Shown here one piece after another: positions 26,948 to 35,547 of a stretch of 64,000 nucleotides of DNA. The stretch is from Halobaculum magnesiiphilum. GTDB lineage: Archaea > Halobacteriota > Halobacteria > Halobacteriales > Haloferacaceae. The DNA is taken from contig NZ_CP081958.1 of assembly GCF_019823105.1 (NCBI RefSeq), positions 310,001 to 374,000 on the forward strand. Reading direction: 5' to 3'. The position numbers and the translations under genes are program-made. Each line of letters starts with the position of its first letter. The first letter of the stretch is position 1. The notes under the pieces are model-generated. The model was not told where the DNA came from, did not search any database, and saw only the letters and a list, made by a program, of their open reading frames with translations.

Positions 26948-27080
26948 ACGTTCGGATTCCCCGTCGCGTCGTTTAAGGATTGTCTTTGCGACCGCTTCCG
27001 GCGATCGCGTGGGTGTGAACCGCTCGCATTCGGGCTCCGGATCATCGGCGCTTATGCCCGGCGGCGACGGCGTCGAACGC

Positions 27081-28067
27081 ATGTCCGAGTCGGACTCGAT
27101 GGCGTACACGAGGCTGGGCGACACCGGGCTGGAGGTGTCGCGCCTGTGTCTCGGCTGCATGAACTTCGGGAGCGAGCGGCCGTGGATGATGAACGACCGC
27201 GACGCGAGCGTCGACCTGATCCACGAAGCCCTGGATCTCGGCATCAACTTCCTCGACACCGCGAACGTGTACTCGACCGGCGAGAGTGAGGAGATCGTCG
27301 GCGACGCCGTCGCCTCCGCGAACCGCGACGAGCTCGTCCTCGCCACGAAAGTCTTCGGCGAGATGCGCGACGGCCCCAACGGCTCGGGCCTCTCGCGCAA
27401 ACACATCCTCGATCAGGTGGAGGCCAGTCTCGATCGGCTCGACACCGACTACATCGACCTGTATCAGATCCATCGCTGGGACGAGGAGACGCCGATCGAG
27501 GAGACCCTCTCCGCGCTCGATCACCTCATCGAGACGGGTCGCGTGCGCTACATCGGCGCCTCCACGATGACCGCCTACCAGTTCACGAAATCCCTCTACA
27601 CCAGCGACATCGAGGACTACGAGCGGTTCGCCTGCATGCAGCCCGAGTACTCCGCGGTCGCCCGGTACGAGGAGGCGAACCTCCTGGACGTGTGCGAGGG
27701 CGAGGGCGTCGGCGTGATCCCGTGGTCGCCGCTGGCGGGCGGCTTCCTCACCGGAAAGTACGACCGGGATTCGGAGCCGACCGACGGCACCCGCGGGGCG
27801 GCCTCCGAGTCGGTTCGGGGGTACTTCACCGAGGAGAACTGGGCCGTGCTCGACGCCGTCCGGAGCGTCGCCGAGGAGGTCGACGCGACGCCCGCGCAGG
27901 TGGCGCTCGCGTGGCTGCTCGAACGGGAGGTCGTCACCGCGCCGATCATCGGGCCTCGGTCGGTCGAGCACCTCCGCGAGAACGTCGGCGCGATCTCGGT
28001 CGACCTGAGCCCCGAGCAGGTCGAGCGCATCGCCGAGCCGAAGACGCCGCGGTATCCCGCCCCGTAG
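27081..28067 (+). CDS. Aldo/keto reductase, tandem copy 1
   Basis: The protein has 328 residues when started at ATG 27081, about 30 nt after a CTTATG element. It is a TIM-barrel NADPH oxidoreductase: the LGDTGLEVSRLCLGCMNFGS opening, catalytic Asp/Tyr in FLDTANVYSTG, Lys in LVLATKVFG, His in YQIHRWD, and a C-terminal NADP site with IIGPRSVEHLRENV. It belongs to the YajO/YdjG-like bacterial-archaeal AKR branch. It is followed 112 nt later by a close paralogue with nearly the same sequence, evidence of tandem duplication. Substrate aldehyde is unknown. Confidence 0.92.
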   Translation: MSESDSMAYTRLGDTGLEVSRLCLGCMNFGSERPWMMNDRDASVDLIHEALDLGINFLDTANVYSTGESEEIVGDAVASANRDELVLATKVFGEMRDGPNGSGLSRKHILDQVEASLDRLDTDYIDLYQIHRWDEETPIEETLSALDHLIETGRVRYIGASTMTAYQFTKSLYTSDIEDYERFACMQPEYSAVARYEEANLLDVCEGEGVGVIPWSPLAGGFLTGKYDRDSEPTDGTRGAASESVRGYFTEENWAVLDAVRSVAEEVDATPAQVALAWLLEREVVTAPIIGPRSVEHLRENVGAISVDLSPEQVERIAEPKTPRYPAP

Positions 28068-28179
28068 CGCGAGATCATCCCGGTCTGCAGGCCCGGCCGG
28101 TGTCCCCGGCGTGTCGCCGGGGCGGTATCCCTCTCCGGCGCCGGGACGATTATCTATCTGCGCCGAGTCCGTGTGTCGC

Positions 28180-29184
28180 GTGAGCGACCCACACGAGTTC
28201 GACGGGATGACGTACACGAAGCTCGGCGACACGGGGCTCGACGTGTCCCGGTTGTGTCTCGGCTGCATGAACTTCGGATCCGGGGAGCCGTGGATGATGA
28301 ACGACCGCGACGCGAGCGTCGACCTCATCCACGAGGCGCTCGATCTCGGCATCAACTTCCTCGACACCGCGAACGTCTACTCCACCGGCGAAAGCGAGGA
28401 GATCGTCGGCGACGCCGTCGCGTCGGCGAACCGCGACGAACTCGTCCTCGCCACCAAGGTGTACTGGGACATGTTCGACGGCCCGAACGGCTCGGGCCTC
28501 TCGCGCAAGCACATCCTCGATCAGGTGCAGGCGAGTCTCGACCGGCTCGACACCGACTACATCGACCTGTATCAGATCCACCGCTGGGACGACGACACCC
28601 CGATCGAGGAGACGCTCGCGGCCCTCGACCACCTCGTCGAGAGCGGGCGGGTTCGATACATCGGCGCCTCCACGATGACCGCCTATCAGTTCACGAAGGC
28701 GCTGTACACCAGCGACATCGAGGACTACGAGCGCTTCGCCTGCATGCAACCCGAGTACAACGCCGTGGACCGCCACGAGGAGGCGAACCTGCTGGAGGTC
28801 TGTGCCGGCGAGGACGTGGGCGTGATCCCGTGGTCGCCGCTGGCGGGCGGCTTCCTCACCGGAAAGTACGACCGCGACGACGACACCGAGGAGGGATACC
28901 GGGCCGAGACGGACGAGTACACCCGGAACCGATTTACGGACGAGAACTGGGCCGTGCTGGACGAGATCCGCGCGATCGCCGACGAACGGGGCGTCACGCC
29001 GGTTCAGGTGTCGCTCGCGTGGCTGCTCCACCGCGACGTGGTGGACGCCCCGATCATCGGCCCCGGATCGAGCGAGCACCTCCGCGAGAACGTCGCCGCC
29101 CTCGGCGTCGATCTGACCGACGATGAGATGACGCGTATCGAGGCGCCCAAGACGCCGCGGTGGCCCGCGCCCGGGAAAGACTGA
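28180..29184 (+). CDS. Aldo/keto reductase, tandem copy 2
   Basis: The protein has 334 residues from GTG 28180, chosen because a TATA-like TTATCTATC (28150-28158) lies about 25 nt upstream. Motifs match copy 1 almost residue for residue (LCLGCMNFGS, DTANVYSTGESEEIVGDAVA, YQIHRWDDDTPIEETLAALD, IPWSPLAGGFLTGKYDRD). Differences concentrate in the segment after GKYDRD and at the C-terminus, the loops that shape the substrate pocket. It has its own promoter, so expression may differ from copy 1. Confidence 0.92.
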   Translation: MSDPHEFDGMTYTKLGDTGLDVSRLCLGCMNFGSGEPWMMNDRDASVDLIHEALDLGINFLDTANVYSTGESEEIVGDAVASANRDELVLATKVYWDMFDGPNGSGLSRKHILDQVQASLDRLDTDYIDLYQIHRWDDDTPIEETLAALDHLVESGRVRYIGASTMTAYQFTKALYTSDIEDYERFACMQPEYNAVDRHEEANLLEVCAGEDVGVIPWSPLAGGFLTGKYDRDDDTEEGYRAETDEYTRNRFTDENWAVLDEIRAIADERGVTPVQVSLAWLLHRDVVDAPIIGPGSSEHLRENVAALGVDLTDDEMTRIEAPKTPRWPAPGKD

Positions 29185-29262
29185 GCTCCCGCGAGCACGC
29201 GCAGACATAGAAGACTTGTCCATAGGCGGTACGGTTTTCCCCCAGCACGACAGCCACCCGGC

Positions 29263-30327
29263 ATGGAGACCGAGTCGCTCGTCGAGACGCTGGAGGCGGC
29301 GGGCCTGTCGCCGTATCAGGCGGAGGCGTACGTCGCGCTGCTGGAGTTGGGGACGGCGTCGGCGACCGACGTGGCGGAGGCGAGCGGCGTCCCGGCCCCT
29401 CGCATCTACGACGTGCTACGGACGCTCGAAGAGCGGGAGTACATCGAGACGTACGAAGCCGGCTCGCTGCAGGCGCGGGCACACAGCCCGTCGGTCGTGT
29501 TGGAGGACCTCCGGAGACGGGCCGACCGGCTGGAGGCGGCCGCCGAGGAGGTCGAACAGCGATGGGAACAGCCCGAGTTGGAGGCCGGCGGCGCCAGCAT
29601 CGTCACGCGGTTCCGGACCGTCATCGAGCGCGCGGAGGCGTTCATCGAGGAGGCCAGCCACCAGATCCTGCTGTCGACGACGACCGCGAACCTCCGACGG
29701 CTCGCGCCCGCGCTGCGCGACGCGACCGACCGGGGCGTCTCGGTGCGCGTGTCCGTCCACACCGACGACGCGAACGAGCGGCCGGACCCGACCCTGTTCG
29801 AGGACATCTGCATGGAGGCGCGCCACCGCCCGCTTCCCGCGCCGTTCGTGGCGCTGGCCGACCGCAGGCAGGCCTCGTTCGCCCACCACCCCGACTTCTA
29901 CGACCGCTACGGCGTCCTCGTGAACGACCGGACGCATACGTACGTGTTCTACTGGTACTTCCTCACGACGCTGTGGGAGCCGTGGAAGTCCGTGTACGAC
30001 GCGAGCGAGCCGGGGCTTCCGATCGAGCATCTCGACGTTCGCCACCTCGTTCGCGACCTCCGGGAGCTGGGGTGGCAGAACGCCCCCATCCGCCTCCGCG
30101 TCGAGGGGTACGAGACCGACACGGGCGAGGAGTGCACCGTCGAGGGCACCGTCGTCGACGTGCGGGTCCCGTTCGCCTCGGAGGCCGACACCGGCTTCGA
30201 GCTGGCCGGACAGGTCACGGTCGACCTCGACGTCGACGGCGAACACGTCAGCGTCGGGGGGTGGGGCGCGATCGTCGAGGACGTCGAGGGAACGAGACTC
30301 ACGATCGTCGACGCGCCGATCGAGTGA
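29263..30327 (+). CDS. trmB: TrmB-family sugar-responsive transcriptional regulator
   Basis: The protein has 354 residues. The N-terminal winged helix (about 1-95) reads LSPYQAEAYVALLELGTASA, then GVPAPRIYDVLRTLEEREYI; a helical linker (about 80-110) follows. The C-terminal effector domain includes FYWYFLTTLWEPWKSVY and a final beta-rich segment, as in TrmB, which binds sugars. TrmB controls sugar transport and central carbon genes in archaea. It lies directly upstream of a sugar ABC transporter, and a match to the haloarchaeal TrmB motif occurs 5 kb downstream at 35513. Orthology to the glucose-sensing haloarchaeal TrmB is likely by length and wording but not proved. Confidence 0.85.
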   Translation: METESLVETLEAAGLSPYQAEAYVALLELGTASATDVAEASGVPAPRIYDVLRTLEEREYIETYEAGSLQARAHSPSVVLEDLRRRADRLEAAAEEVEQRWEQPELEAGGASIVTRFRTVIERAEAFIEEASHQILLSTTTANLRRLAPALRDATDRGVSVRVSVHTDDANERPDPTLFEDICMEARHRPLPAPFVALADRRQASFAHHPDFYDRYGVLVNDRTHTYVFYWYFLTTLWEPWKSVYDASEPGLPIEHLDVRHLVRDLRELGWQNAPIRLRVEGYETDTGEECTVEGTVVDVRVPFASEADTGFELAGQVTVDLDVDGEHVSVGGWGAIVEDVEGTRLTIVDAPIE

Positions 30328-30520
30328 ACGGGGACACGCGAGTCACACGGCAATCGTAATTGGCTCGGGGGGAGTGTGATTTTTTGTCGGCAGCGTAAAC
30401 CGATGCCCGGTTTCGACTGCAGGCGGGCCGTCGGAGTGATTGCGACGGTGGCACGCAAAGCGGCCGTGACGGCGGTTCTCCCGCCGATCCTCCGCGGCCA
30501 CCATTGCGTGCCTGTTCTTA

Positions 30521-30556
30521 ACAACTACTGTTGTAAAAGCCATAGCCTATATTAAT
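30521..30556 (+). promoter_or_regulatory. Promoter/operator of the sugar ABC transporter operon
   Basis: An inverted repeat ACAAC-TACT-GTTGT (30521-30534) sits just upstream of a TATA box (CCTATATTAA, about 30547-30556). Initiation is expected near 30575, next to the ATG at 30579. A palindrome immediately before the TATA box is a typical place for an archaeal regulator. It contains TACT but no matching AGTA half, so it is not a standard TrmB site. The rest of the 251-bp gap shows nothing else. Confidence 0.55.
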
Positions 30557-30578
30557 GATTGTTCCCTATACCACCCTG

Positions 30579-32087
30579 ATGTCTGACGACAACACACGGA
30601 ACGGGGTATCGCGGCGGGACTACCTCGCTGCGGCCGGCGGCGCCGGGGCGACGCTCGGGCTGGCGGGCTGCATGGGAGGCGGCAACGGTGGCGGCGGGGG
30701 CGGAAACGGCGGTGACGACGGCACCGGCGAGCCGATCGACACGGAGCCGCCCGAGGAGGACGTGACCATCCAGATCGCGGCCGACTCGAACTTCGCGAAC
30801 GCGGCCGAGGATATCAAGCAGACGCTCCACGAGGACGGTGGACTGCCGGACAACATCTCCATCGAGTTCCTCGCCGGGTCGTTCACCACGGGCGACCGGC
30901 GCTCGCAGTACCAGCAGATCCTCTCGGCCGGCCAGGAGCGACCGACCGTCCTGATGATGGACAACGGGTGGACGATCCCGTTCATCGCGCGCGGCCAGCT
31001 CGCGAACCTGAGCGAGGAGCTGCCCAGCTCCATCGTCGACCAGGTGCAAAGCGAGTACCTGTCGAACATGGTCGCCACCGCCCAGGACACCGAGGGCGAC
31101 CTCTACGGGATCCCGCTGTTCGCCGACTTCCCCACCATCCAGTACCGCAAGGACCTGATGCGGGAGGCCGGCTACACTGACGAGGACTTCGACACGTGGG
31201 CGACCGAGCCGATGACGTGGTCGGAGTTCTCGACGGTCGTCACCGACACCCTCGAGGCGACCGACACGCAGGACGGATTCACCTGGCAGGGGGCTTCCTA
31301 CGAGGGGCTCGCGTGCTGTGACTTCATCGAGTTCATGGGCTCGCACGGCGGCTCCTACTTCGGCGAGTTCGAGAACTACTTCGGCCCCGTCGGCGACCGC
31401 CCGGTCACCGTCGACGAGGAGAACGTGATCAACGCCGTCCGCATGATGCGGACGTTCATCCACGGGCAGGACGACGAACACTCGCTGGAGGGGTACGACC
31501 AGATCTCCCCGCAGGCGGTGGTCCAGTACACCGAGGAGCCGTCGCGTGAGCCCTTCACGAACGGCAACGTCGTCGCGCACCGCAACTGGCCGTACTCGAT
31601 CAACATCAACGGCGCCGAGGACGTCTTCGGCGAGGACCTTGGCGTGATGCCGATCCCGTACGCGGTGTCCGAGGAGGACTCCCCGTACAGCTCCATCGGC
31701 GGGACCACCTCGGCGCTTGGCGGGTGGCACCTCACCCTCAACCCGAACGCGAACGACAGCCGCAAGCGCGCCGCGCTTCAGCTGTTCCGGGCGCTCCAGG
31801 AGGACGAGGTTCGCCTCCGCATGTTCGAGATCGGCGGATGGACGCCGCCCATCTCGGACCTCATCAACACAGAGCGCACCCGGGAGCTCGAACTCATCGG
31901 CCGCTACGTGGACACGCTGCAGGTCGCCGGCGAGGCCGCCCTACCGCGTCCGGTCACCGTCGTCTGGCCCCAGGAGTCGAGCCAGATCGCCAGCGAGGTC
32001 AACGCAAGCATCCGCCAGGAGAAGGGCCCGGAGCAGGCGATGACCGACCTGAAGGAGTCGCTGGAGTCGATCGAGAGCCAGGCGTAA
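30579..32087 (+). CDS. Sugar ABC transporter substrate-binding lipoprotein (Tat-exported)
   Basis: The protein has 502 residues from ATG 30579. The N-terminus carries a twin-arginine signal (SRRDYLAAAGGAGATLGLAGC) with a lipobox ending in Cys. A Gly-rich then acidic linker follows, then a family-1 solute-binding fold (WTIPFIARGQLANLSE, GIPLFADFPTIQYRKDLMREAGY, NGNVVAHRNWPY, GGWHLTLNPNANDSRKRAAL). This arrangement is typical of halophilic sugar binding proteins folded before export. Downstream permease and ATPase genes complete the importer. Its sugar is not shown; the family covers maltose, trehalose and glucose. Confidence 0.9.
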   Translation: MSDDNTRNGVSRRDYLAAAGGAGATLGLAGCMGGGNGGGGGGNGGDDGTGEPIDTEPPEEDVTIQIAADSNFANAAEDIKQTLHEDGGLPDNISIEFLAGSFTTGDRRSQYQQILSAGQERPTVLMMDNGWTIPFIARGQLANLSEELPSSIVDQVQSEYLSNMVATAQDTEGDLYGIPLFADFPTIQYRKDLMREAGYTDEDFDTWATEPMTWSEFSTVVTDTLEATDTQDGFTWQGASYEGLACCDFIEFMGSHGGSYFGEFENYFGPVGDRPVTVDEENVINAVRMMRTFIHGQDDEHSLEGYDQISPQAVVQYTEEPSREPFTNGNVVAHRNWPYSININGAEDVFGEDLGVMPIPYAVSEEDSPYSSIGGTTSALGGWHLTLNPNANDSRKRAALQLFRALQEDEVRLRMFEIGGWTPPISDLINTERTRELELIGRYVDTLQVAGEAALPRPVTVVWPQESSQIASEVNASIRQEKGPEQAMTDLKESLESIESQA

Positions 32088-32144
32088 GCCGGCCGGCTCC
32101 CGCACCACACTTAAGACCATCATTTCCAATTGTTACCAAGACGC

Positions 32145-33155
32145 ATGAGCACAGACCAACAGACGGGCGACCTCCCCGGCGGGACACGGAGCGGGCCGTA
32201 CGCGAGCGCCGTCCGGTGGATGGAGAACCTGTCGGAGACACAGTACGCGTACCTGTTGTTGAGTCCGGCGCTCCTGCTGCTGGGCGTCGTCGCGTTCTGG
32301 CCGCTGTTGTCGACGTTCCGCCTGTCGCTGTTCGCCGACAGCTTCGGGCAGGCGAGCGTCGGGAACTTCGTGGGCCTCGGGAACTACGTGGCTATCGTCA
32401 CGGGCGAACGGACCGCGCTGTTGCCGTCGCCGTTCCTGCCGCAGTCGCTGACGGTCAACGCGATGTTCAACAGCGCGATCGCGGTCACGTTGGTGTTCAC
32501 GATCATCAGCGTCTCGATCGAGACGGTCATCGGCTTCGCGCAGGCGCTGATCCTCGACCAGGAGTTCCGCGGTCGCCGGTGGGTCCGGGTCGCGATCATC
32601 CTCCCGTGGGCGATCCCGATCGTCGTCCAGGGGATGATCTTCTACCTGATGTTCCAGCCGAACATCGGCTTCCTCGTCGGGACGCCGGAGGCGCCGGCGC
32701 TGTTGAACTCGCTGGGGCTGATATCGTTCACGCCGCTGGCGAACGCACAGGACGCGACGATGATCGTCATCGTGGCCGACGTGTGGAAGACGACGGCGTT
32801 CATGGCGCTGCTCATCCTCGCGGGGATGCAGTCGATCGACCGGAGCCTCTTCGACGTGGCGAAGGTCGCGGGCGCCTCGCCGTGGCAGCGCTTCAAGTAC
32901 ATCACCCTGCCCATCATCCTCCCGACGGTGATGGTCGCGATGCTGTTCCGGACGATCCAGGCGATGCGGATCTACGGGCTCATCGAGACAGTCGCGGGGT
33001 GTACGACGGTGCCGTCGCTGTCGTGTCTGGTGGTGACGACGTTCAGCAACCGGATGCTCGGCTCCTCGGCGACGGTCGCGTTCATCACGGCGGCGGTCAT
33101 CGGGGTCGTCGTCTCGGTGTACATCGTCGGGTACGCACGGGGTGATGTGGCATGA
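32145..33155 (+). CDS. Sugar ABC transporter permease (MalF-like)
   Basis: The protein has 336 residues from ATG 32145, with six membrane segments beginning YAYLLLSPALLLLGVVAFWP. It carries the EAA loop that contacts the ATPase: FDVAKVAGASPWQRFKYITL. A TATA-like CTTAAG at 32110 is about 35 nt upstream, so an internal promoter in the operon is possible. The stop overlaps the next permease by 4 nt (ATGA). Confidence 0.92.
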   Translation: MSTDQQTGDLPGGTRSGPYASAVRWMENLSETQYAYLLLSPALLLLGVVAFWPLLSTFRLSLFADSFGQASVGNFVGLGNYVAIVTGERTALLPSPFLPQSLTVNAMFNSAIAVTLVFTIISVSIETVIGFAQALILDQEFRGRRWVRVAIILPWAIPIVVQGMIFYLMFQPNIGFLVGTPEAPALLNSLGLISFTPLANAQDATMIVIVADVWKTTAFMALLILAGMQSIDRSLFDVAKVAGASPWQRFKYITLPIILPTVMVAMLFRTIQAMRIYGLIETVAGCTTVPSLSCLVVTTFSNRMLGSSATVAFITAAVIGVVVSVYIVGYARGDVA

Positions 33156-34093
33156 CGAACGAACCGCGAACGGACGGCGGCGTTCAGGGAGAACCGGAAC
33201 TCAAGCGCGGGCCGCTCCAGCGGTGGGTCGCGAAGTCGATCAAGGACCCGGAGCGCGCCTACCGGGCGATGTTCTACGTCGCGACGATCTTCTTCCTCGC
33301 GACGACGCTGTTCCCGTTCTACTTCCTGCTCGTGCTGGCGGTGACGCCGGACAACGCGCCGCTGAGTCTCGCGTTGTGGCAGACGCCGACGAACGTCGGC
33401 GTGTTCCTCGACGTGTTCGAGCGGATCAATTTCCTGCGATACATGTTCAACAGCCTCGTGCTCGCGCTGTCGACCACGGTCATCGTGTTGATCCTGGCGA
33501 GCCTCGCAGGGTACGTGTTCGGTCGGCTGGAGTTCCCCGGGAAGGCGCCGCTCATGCTGCTGGTGCTCGCGATCAGCTACTTCCCGCCGGCGGCGTTCTT
33601 CGTCCCGCTGTACCGGCTGTTCACGGGGAACGTCATCAGCGGGTTGAGCCTCTACAACACGCCGGGATCGATGATCCTGCCGTTCAGCTCGTTGTTCATG
33701 CCGCTGTCCATCTTCATCCTCACGACGTTCTACGGACAGATCCCCGACGGACTGGAGGACGCCGCGCGCGTCGAGGGGACCACCCGACTGGGGGCGCTGT
33801 TCCGGGTGATCATCCCGCTGTCGGCGCCGGGCGTCGCCACCGCCGGTGTGTTGACGTTCATCTCCGTGTATAACGAGTTCTTCTTCAGCCAGCTCATGAA
33901 CAACGGGCAGCCGGAGAACTGGGCGCCCATCGTGGGCGGCCTGCTCCAGCTGCAGCGGGCGGGACAGTTCGAGGTCACCTACGGCGTGATGGCCGCGGGC
34001 AGCATCGTCGCGGTGGTGCCGGTCGCCATCCTCGTCGTGGTCGCACAGGAGCGCATCGTCAGCGGACTGACGGCGGGCGCACTCAAGGAGTAA
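33152..34093 (+). CDS. Sugar ABC transporter permease (MalG-like)
   Basis: The protein has 313 residues with six membrane helices. The EAA-loop motif LEDAARVEGTTRLGALFRVI is present. It pairs with the preceding MalF-like subunit to form the channel. Start and stop overlap or abut neighbours (4-nt overlap upstream, 6-nt gap downstream), so it is co-translated. The N-terminal 45 residues are soluble, with the first span at about 47-70. Confidence 0.92.
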   Translation: MTNEPRTDGGVQGEPELKRGPLQRWVAKSIKDPERAYRAMFYVATIFFLATTLFPFYFLLVLAVTPDNAPLSLALWQTPTNVGVFLDVFERINFLRYMFNSLVLALSTTVIVLILASLAGYVFGRLEFPGKAPLMLLVLAISYFPPAAFFVPLYRLFTGNVISGLSLYNTPGSMILPFSSLFMPLSIFILTTFYGQIPDGLEDAARVEGTTRLGALFRVIIPLSAPGVATAGVLTFISVYNEFFFSQLMNNGQPENWAPIVGGLLQLQRAGQFEVTYGVMAAGSIVAVVPVAILVVVAQERIVSGLTAGALKE

Positions 34094-34099
34094 CCAACA

Positions 34100-35284
34100 A
34101 TGGCACGAGTACACTTAGAGGACGTGACGAAGCGCTACGGGGACGTAACGGCCGTCGAGGGCATGAACCTCGACATCGAGGACGGCGAGTTCGTCACGCT
34201 CGTCGGTCCCTCCGGGTGTGGGAAGTCCACCACCATGGAGATGGTCGCCGGGCTGACGACGCCCACCGGGGGGACGGTCACCATCGGCGACCGCGACGTG
34301 ACGACGCTCCCGCCGAAGGACCGGGGCATCTCGATGGTGTTCCAGAACATCGCGCTGTTCCCGCACATGGACGTGTACGACAACATCTCCTTCGGGTTGC
34401 GGCTGCGCAACTACGAGAAGGAGGAGATCGACCGCCGCGTCGAGAACGCGGCGAGCGTCGTCCAGATGGAGGGGATGCTCGACCGCATGCCCGACGAGAT
34501 GTCCGGCGGGCAGCGCCAGCGCGTCGCCATCGCGCGCGCCATCGTCCGCGAGCCCGACGTGTTCCTCATGGACGAGCCGCTGGCGAACCTGGACGCGAAG
34601 CTGCGCGTTCACATGCGCACGGAGCTCCAGCGGCTCCACAAGGAACTGGACACGACGATCATCTACGTCACCCACGACCAGGCGGAGGCGATGACGATGT
34701 CCGACCGCATCGCGGTCCTCAACGAGGGCGAGCTCCAGCAGTTCGACCCGCCGCTCGTGTGCTACAACGAGCCCGCGAACGAGTTCGTCGCCGGCTTCAT
34801 CGGGTCGCCGTCGATGAACTTCACCGAGGGCGAGTTCACGAACGCCGGGTTCACCTCGGAGTACTACGACGTGAGCTTCGACGTCGGCGCGCTCGGCGAG
34901 AGCCCCGGAAGCCCCGTGACGCTCGGGGTCCGGCCGGAGGACGTCCACCCCGTCGAGGTCGGCGACGACGCGGCCGACCCGACGGAGCCGATCAGCGCGA
35001 CCGTCGACGTGCTGGAGCCGATGGGCGACGAGATCTTCGTCTACCTCATGCTCGCCGACGACCACGAGGGCGGAATGGGCGGCGCGGCGACCGGCGACGA
35101 CAGCCTGCTCATGAGCGTCTCGCCCGACAGCGACATCTCGGAGGGCGACGACGTCGACGTGGTTCTCGACCGCGAGAAGATCCACCTGTTCGACGACGGG
35201 ACGAGCGAGGCTATCACCCACGGCGTCTCTGGGGCTGCCACGGCCGCCGCCGACGCCGACCCGCAGGGGGAGGAGGCCGAGTAG
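34100..35284 (+). CDS. Sugar ABC transporter ATP-binding protein (MalK/UgpC-like)
   Basis: The protein has 394 residues. Walker A is GPSGCGKST (36-44), the Q-loop lies in FQNIALFPHMDVYDNI, the signature is MSGGQRQR, Walker B is DVFLMDEPLANLD, and the switch His is in VTHDQAEAMTMSD. The C-terminal TOBE domain (about 245-360) is followed by a 35-residue acidic tail. Such TOBE-containing ATPases often serve several sugar importers. It is tightly clustered (6-nt gap) behind the permeases. Confidence 0.95.
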   Translation: MARVHLEDVTKRYGDVTAVEGMNLDIEDGEFVTLVGPSGCGKSTTMEMVAGLTTPTGGTVTIGDRDVTTLPPKDRGISMVFQNIALFPHMDVYDNISFGLRLRNYEKEEIDRRVENAASVVQMEGMLDRMPDEMSGGQRQRVAIARAIVREPDVFLMDEPLANLDAKLRVHMRTELQRLHKELDTTIIYVTHDQAEAMTMSDRIAVLNEGELQQFDPPLVCYNEPANEFVAGFIGSPSMNFTEGEFTNAGFTSEYYDVSFDVGALGESPGSPVTLGVRPEDVHPVEVGDDAADPTEPISATVDVLEPMGDEIFVYLMLADDHEGGMGGAATGDDSLLMSVSPDSDISEGDDVDVVLDREKIHLFDDGTSEAITHGVSGAATAAADADPQGEEAE

Positions 35285-35286
35285 GG

Positions 35287-35481
35287 ATGGTCGACACCCT
35301 GTACCTCGCGGCGGTGACGCTGCTGTTCGTCCCGTGGGTGTACGGGCTGTACGCGCTCGCTCGAGACGGGAAGAACCGCCTTCTCCCGCTCGTGCGCCGG
35401 TACCTTCGCGGGCGTCGCCGCCTCACGGAGGAGGCCGAAGCGGAGGCCGAGCGCGAGGAACAGGAACGACAACTATACTGA
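35287..35481 (+). CDS. Small single-span membrane protein at the end of the sugar ABC operon
   Basis: The protein has 64 residues beginning 2 nt after the ATPase stop. One transmembrane helix (about 4-22) is followed by a short Arg-rich segment and a charged Glu/Arg coiled-coil-like tail ending ERQLY. Its tight spacing implies co-translation with the transporter. The family is unrecognised; an accessory or assembly role is inferred from position only. Confidence 0.65.
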   Translation: MVDTLYLAAVTLLFVPWVYGLYALARDGKNRLLPLVRRYLRGRRRLTEEAEAEAEREEQERQLY

Positions 35482-35512
35482 CCCCCCTCTCTTCCGTCCG
35501 AACATGATGTGT

Positions 35513-35528
35513 TACTCGATCGCGAGTA
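35513..35528 (+). promoter_or_regulatory. TrmB-type operator before the first oxidoreductase gene
   Basis: The 16-nt palindrome TACTCGATCGCGAGTA fits the published haloarchaeal TrmB consensus TACT-N7/8-GAGTA exactly (N7 here). It ends 19 nt before the ATG at 35548, overlapping where a TATA box would normally lie. That position would suit repression, or replacement of a weak TATA by an activator. The trmB gene is 5 kb upstream. Confidence 0.65.
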
Positions 35529-35547
35529 GTATCCCCGGGGTGCGACG

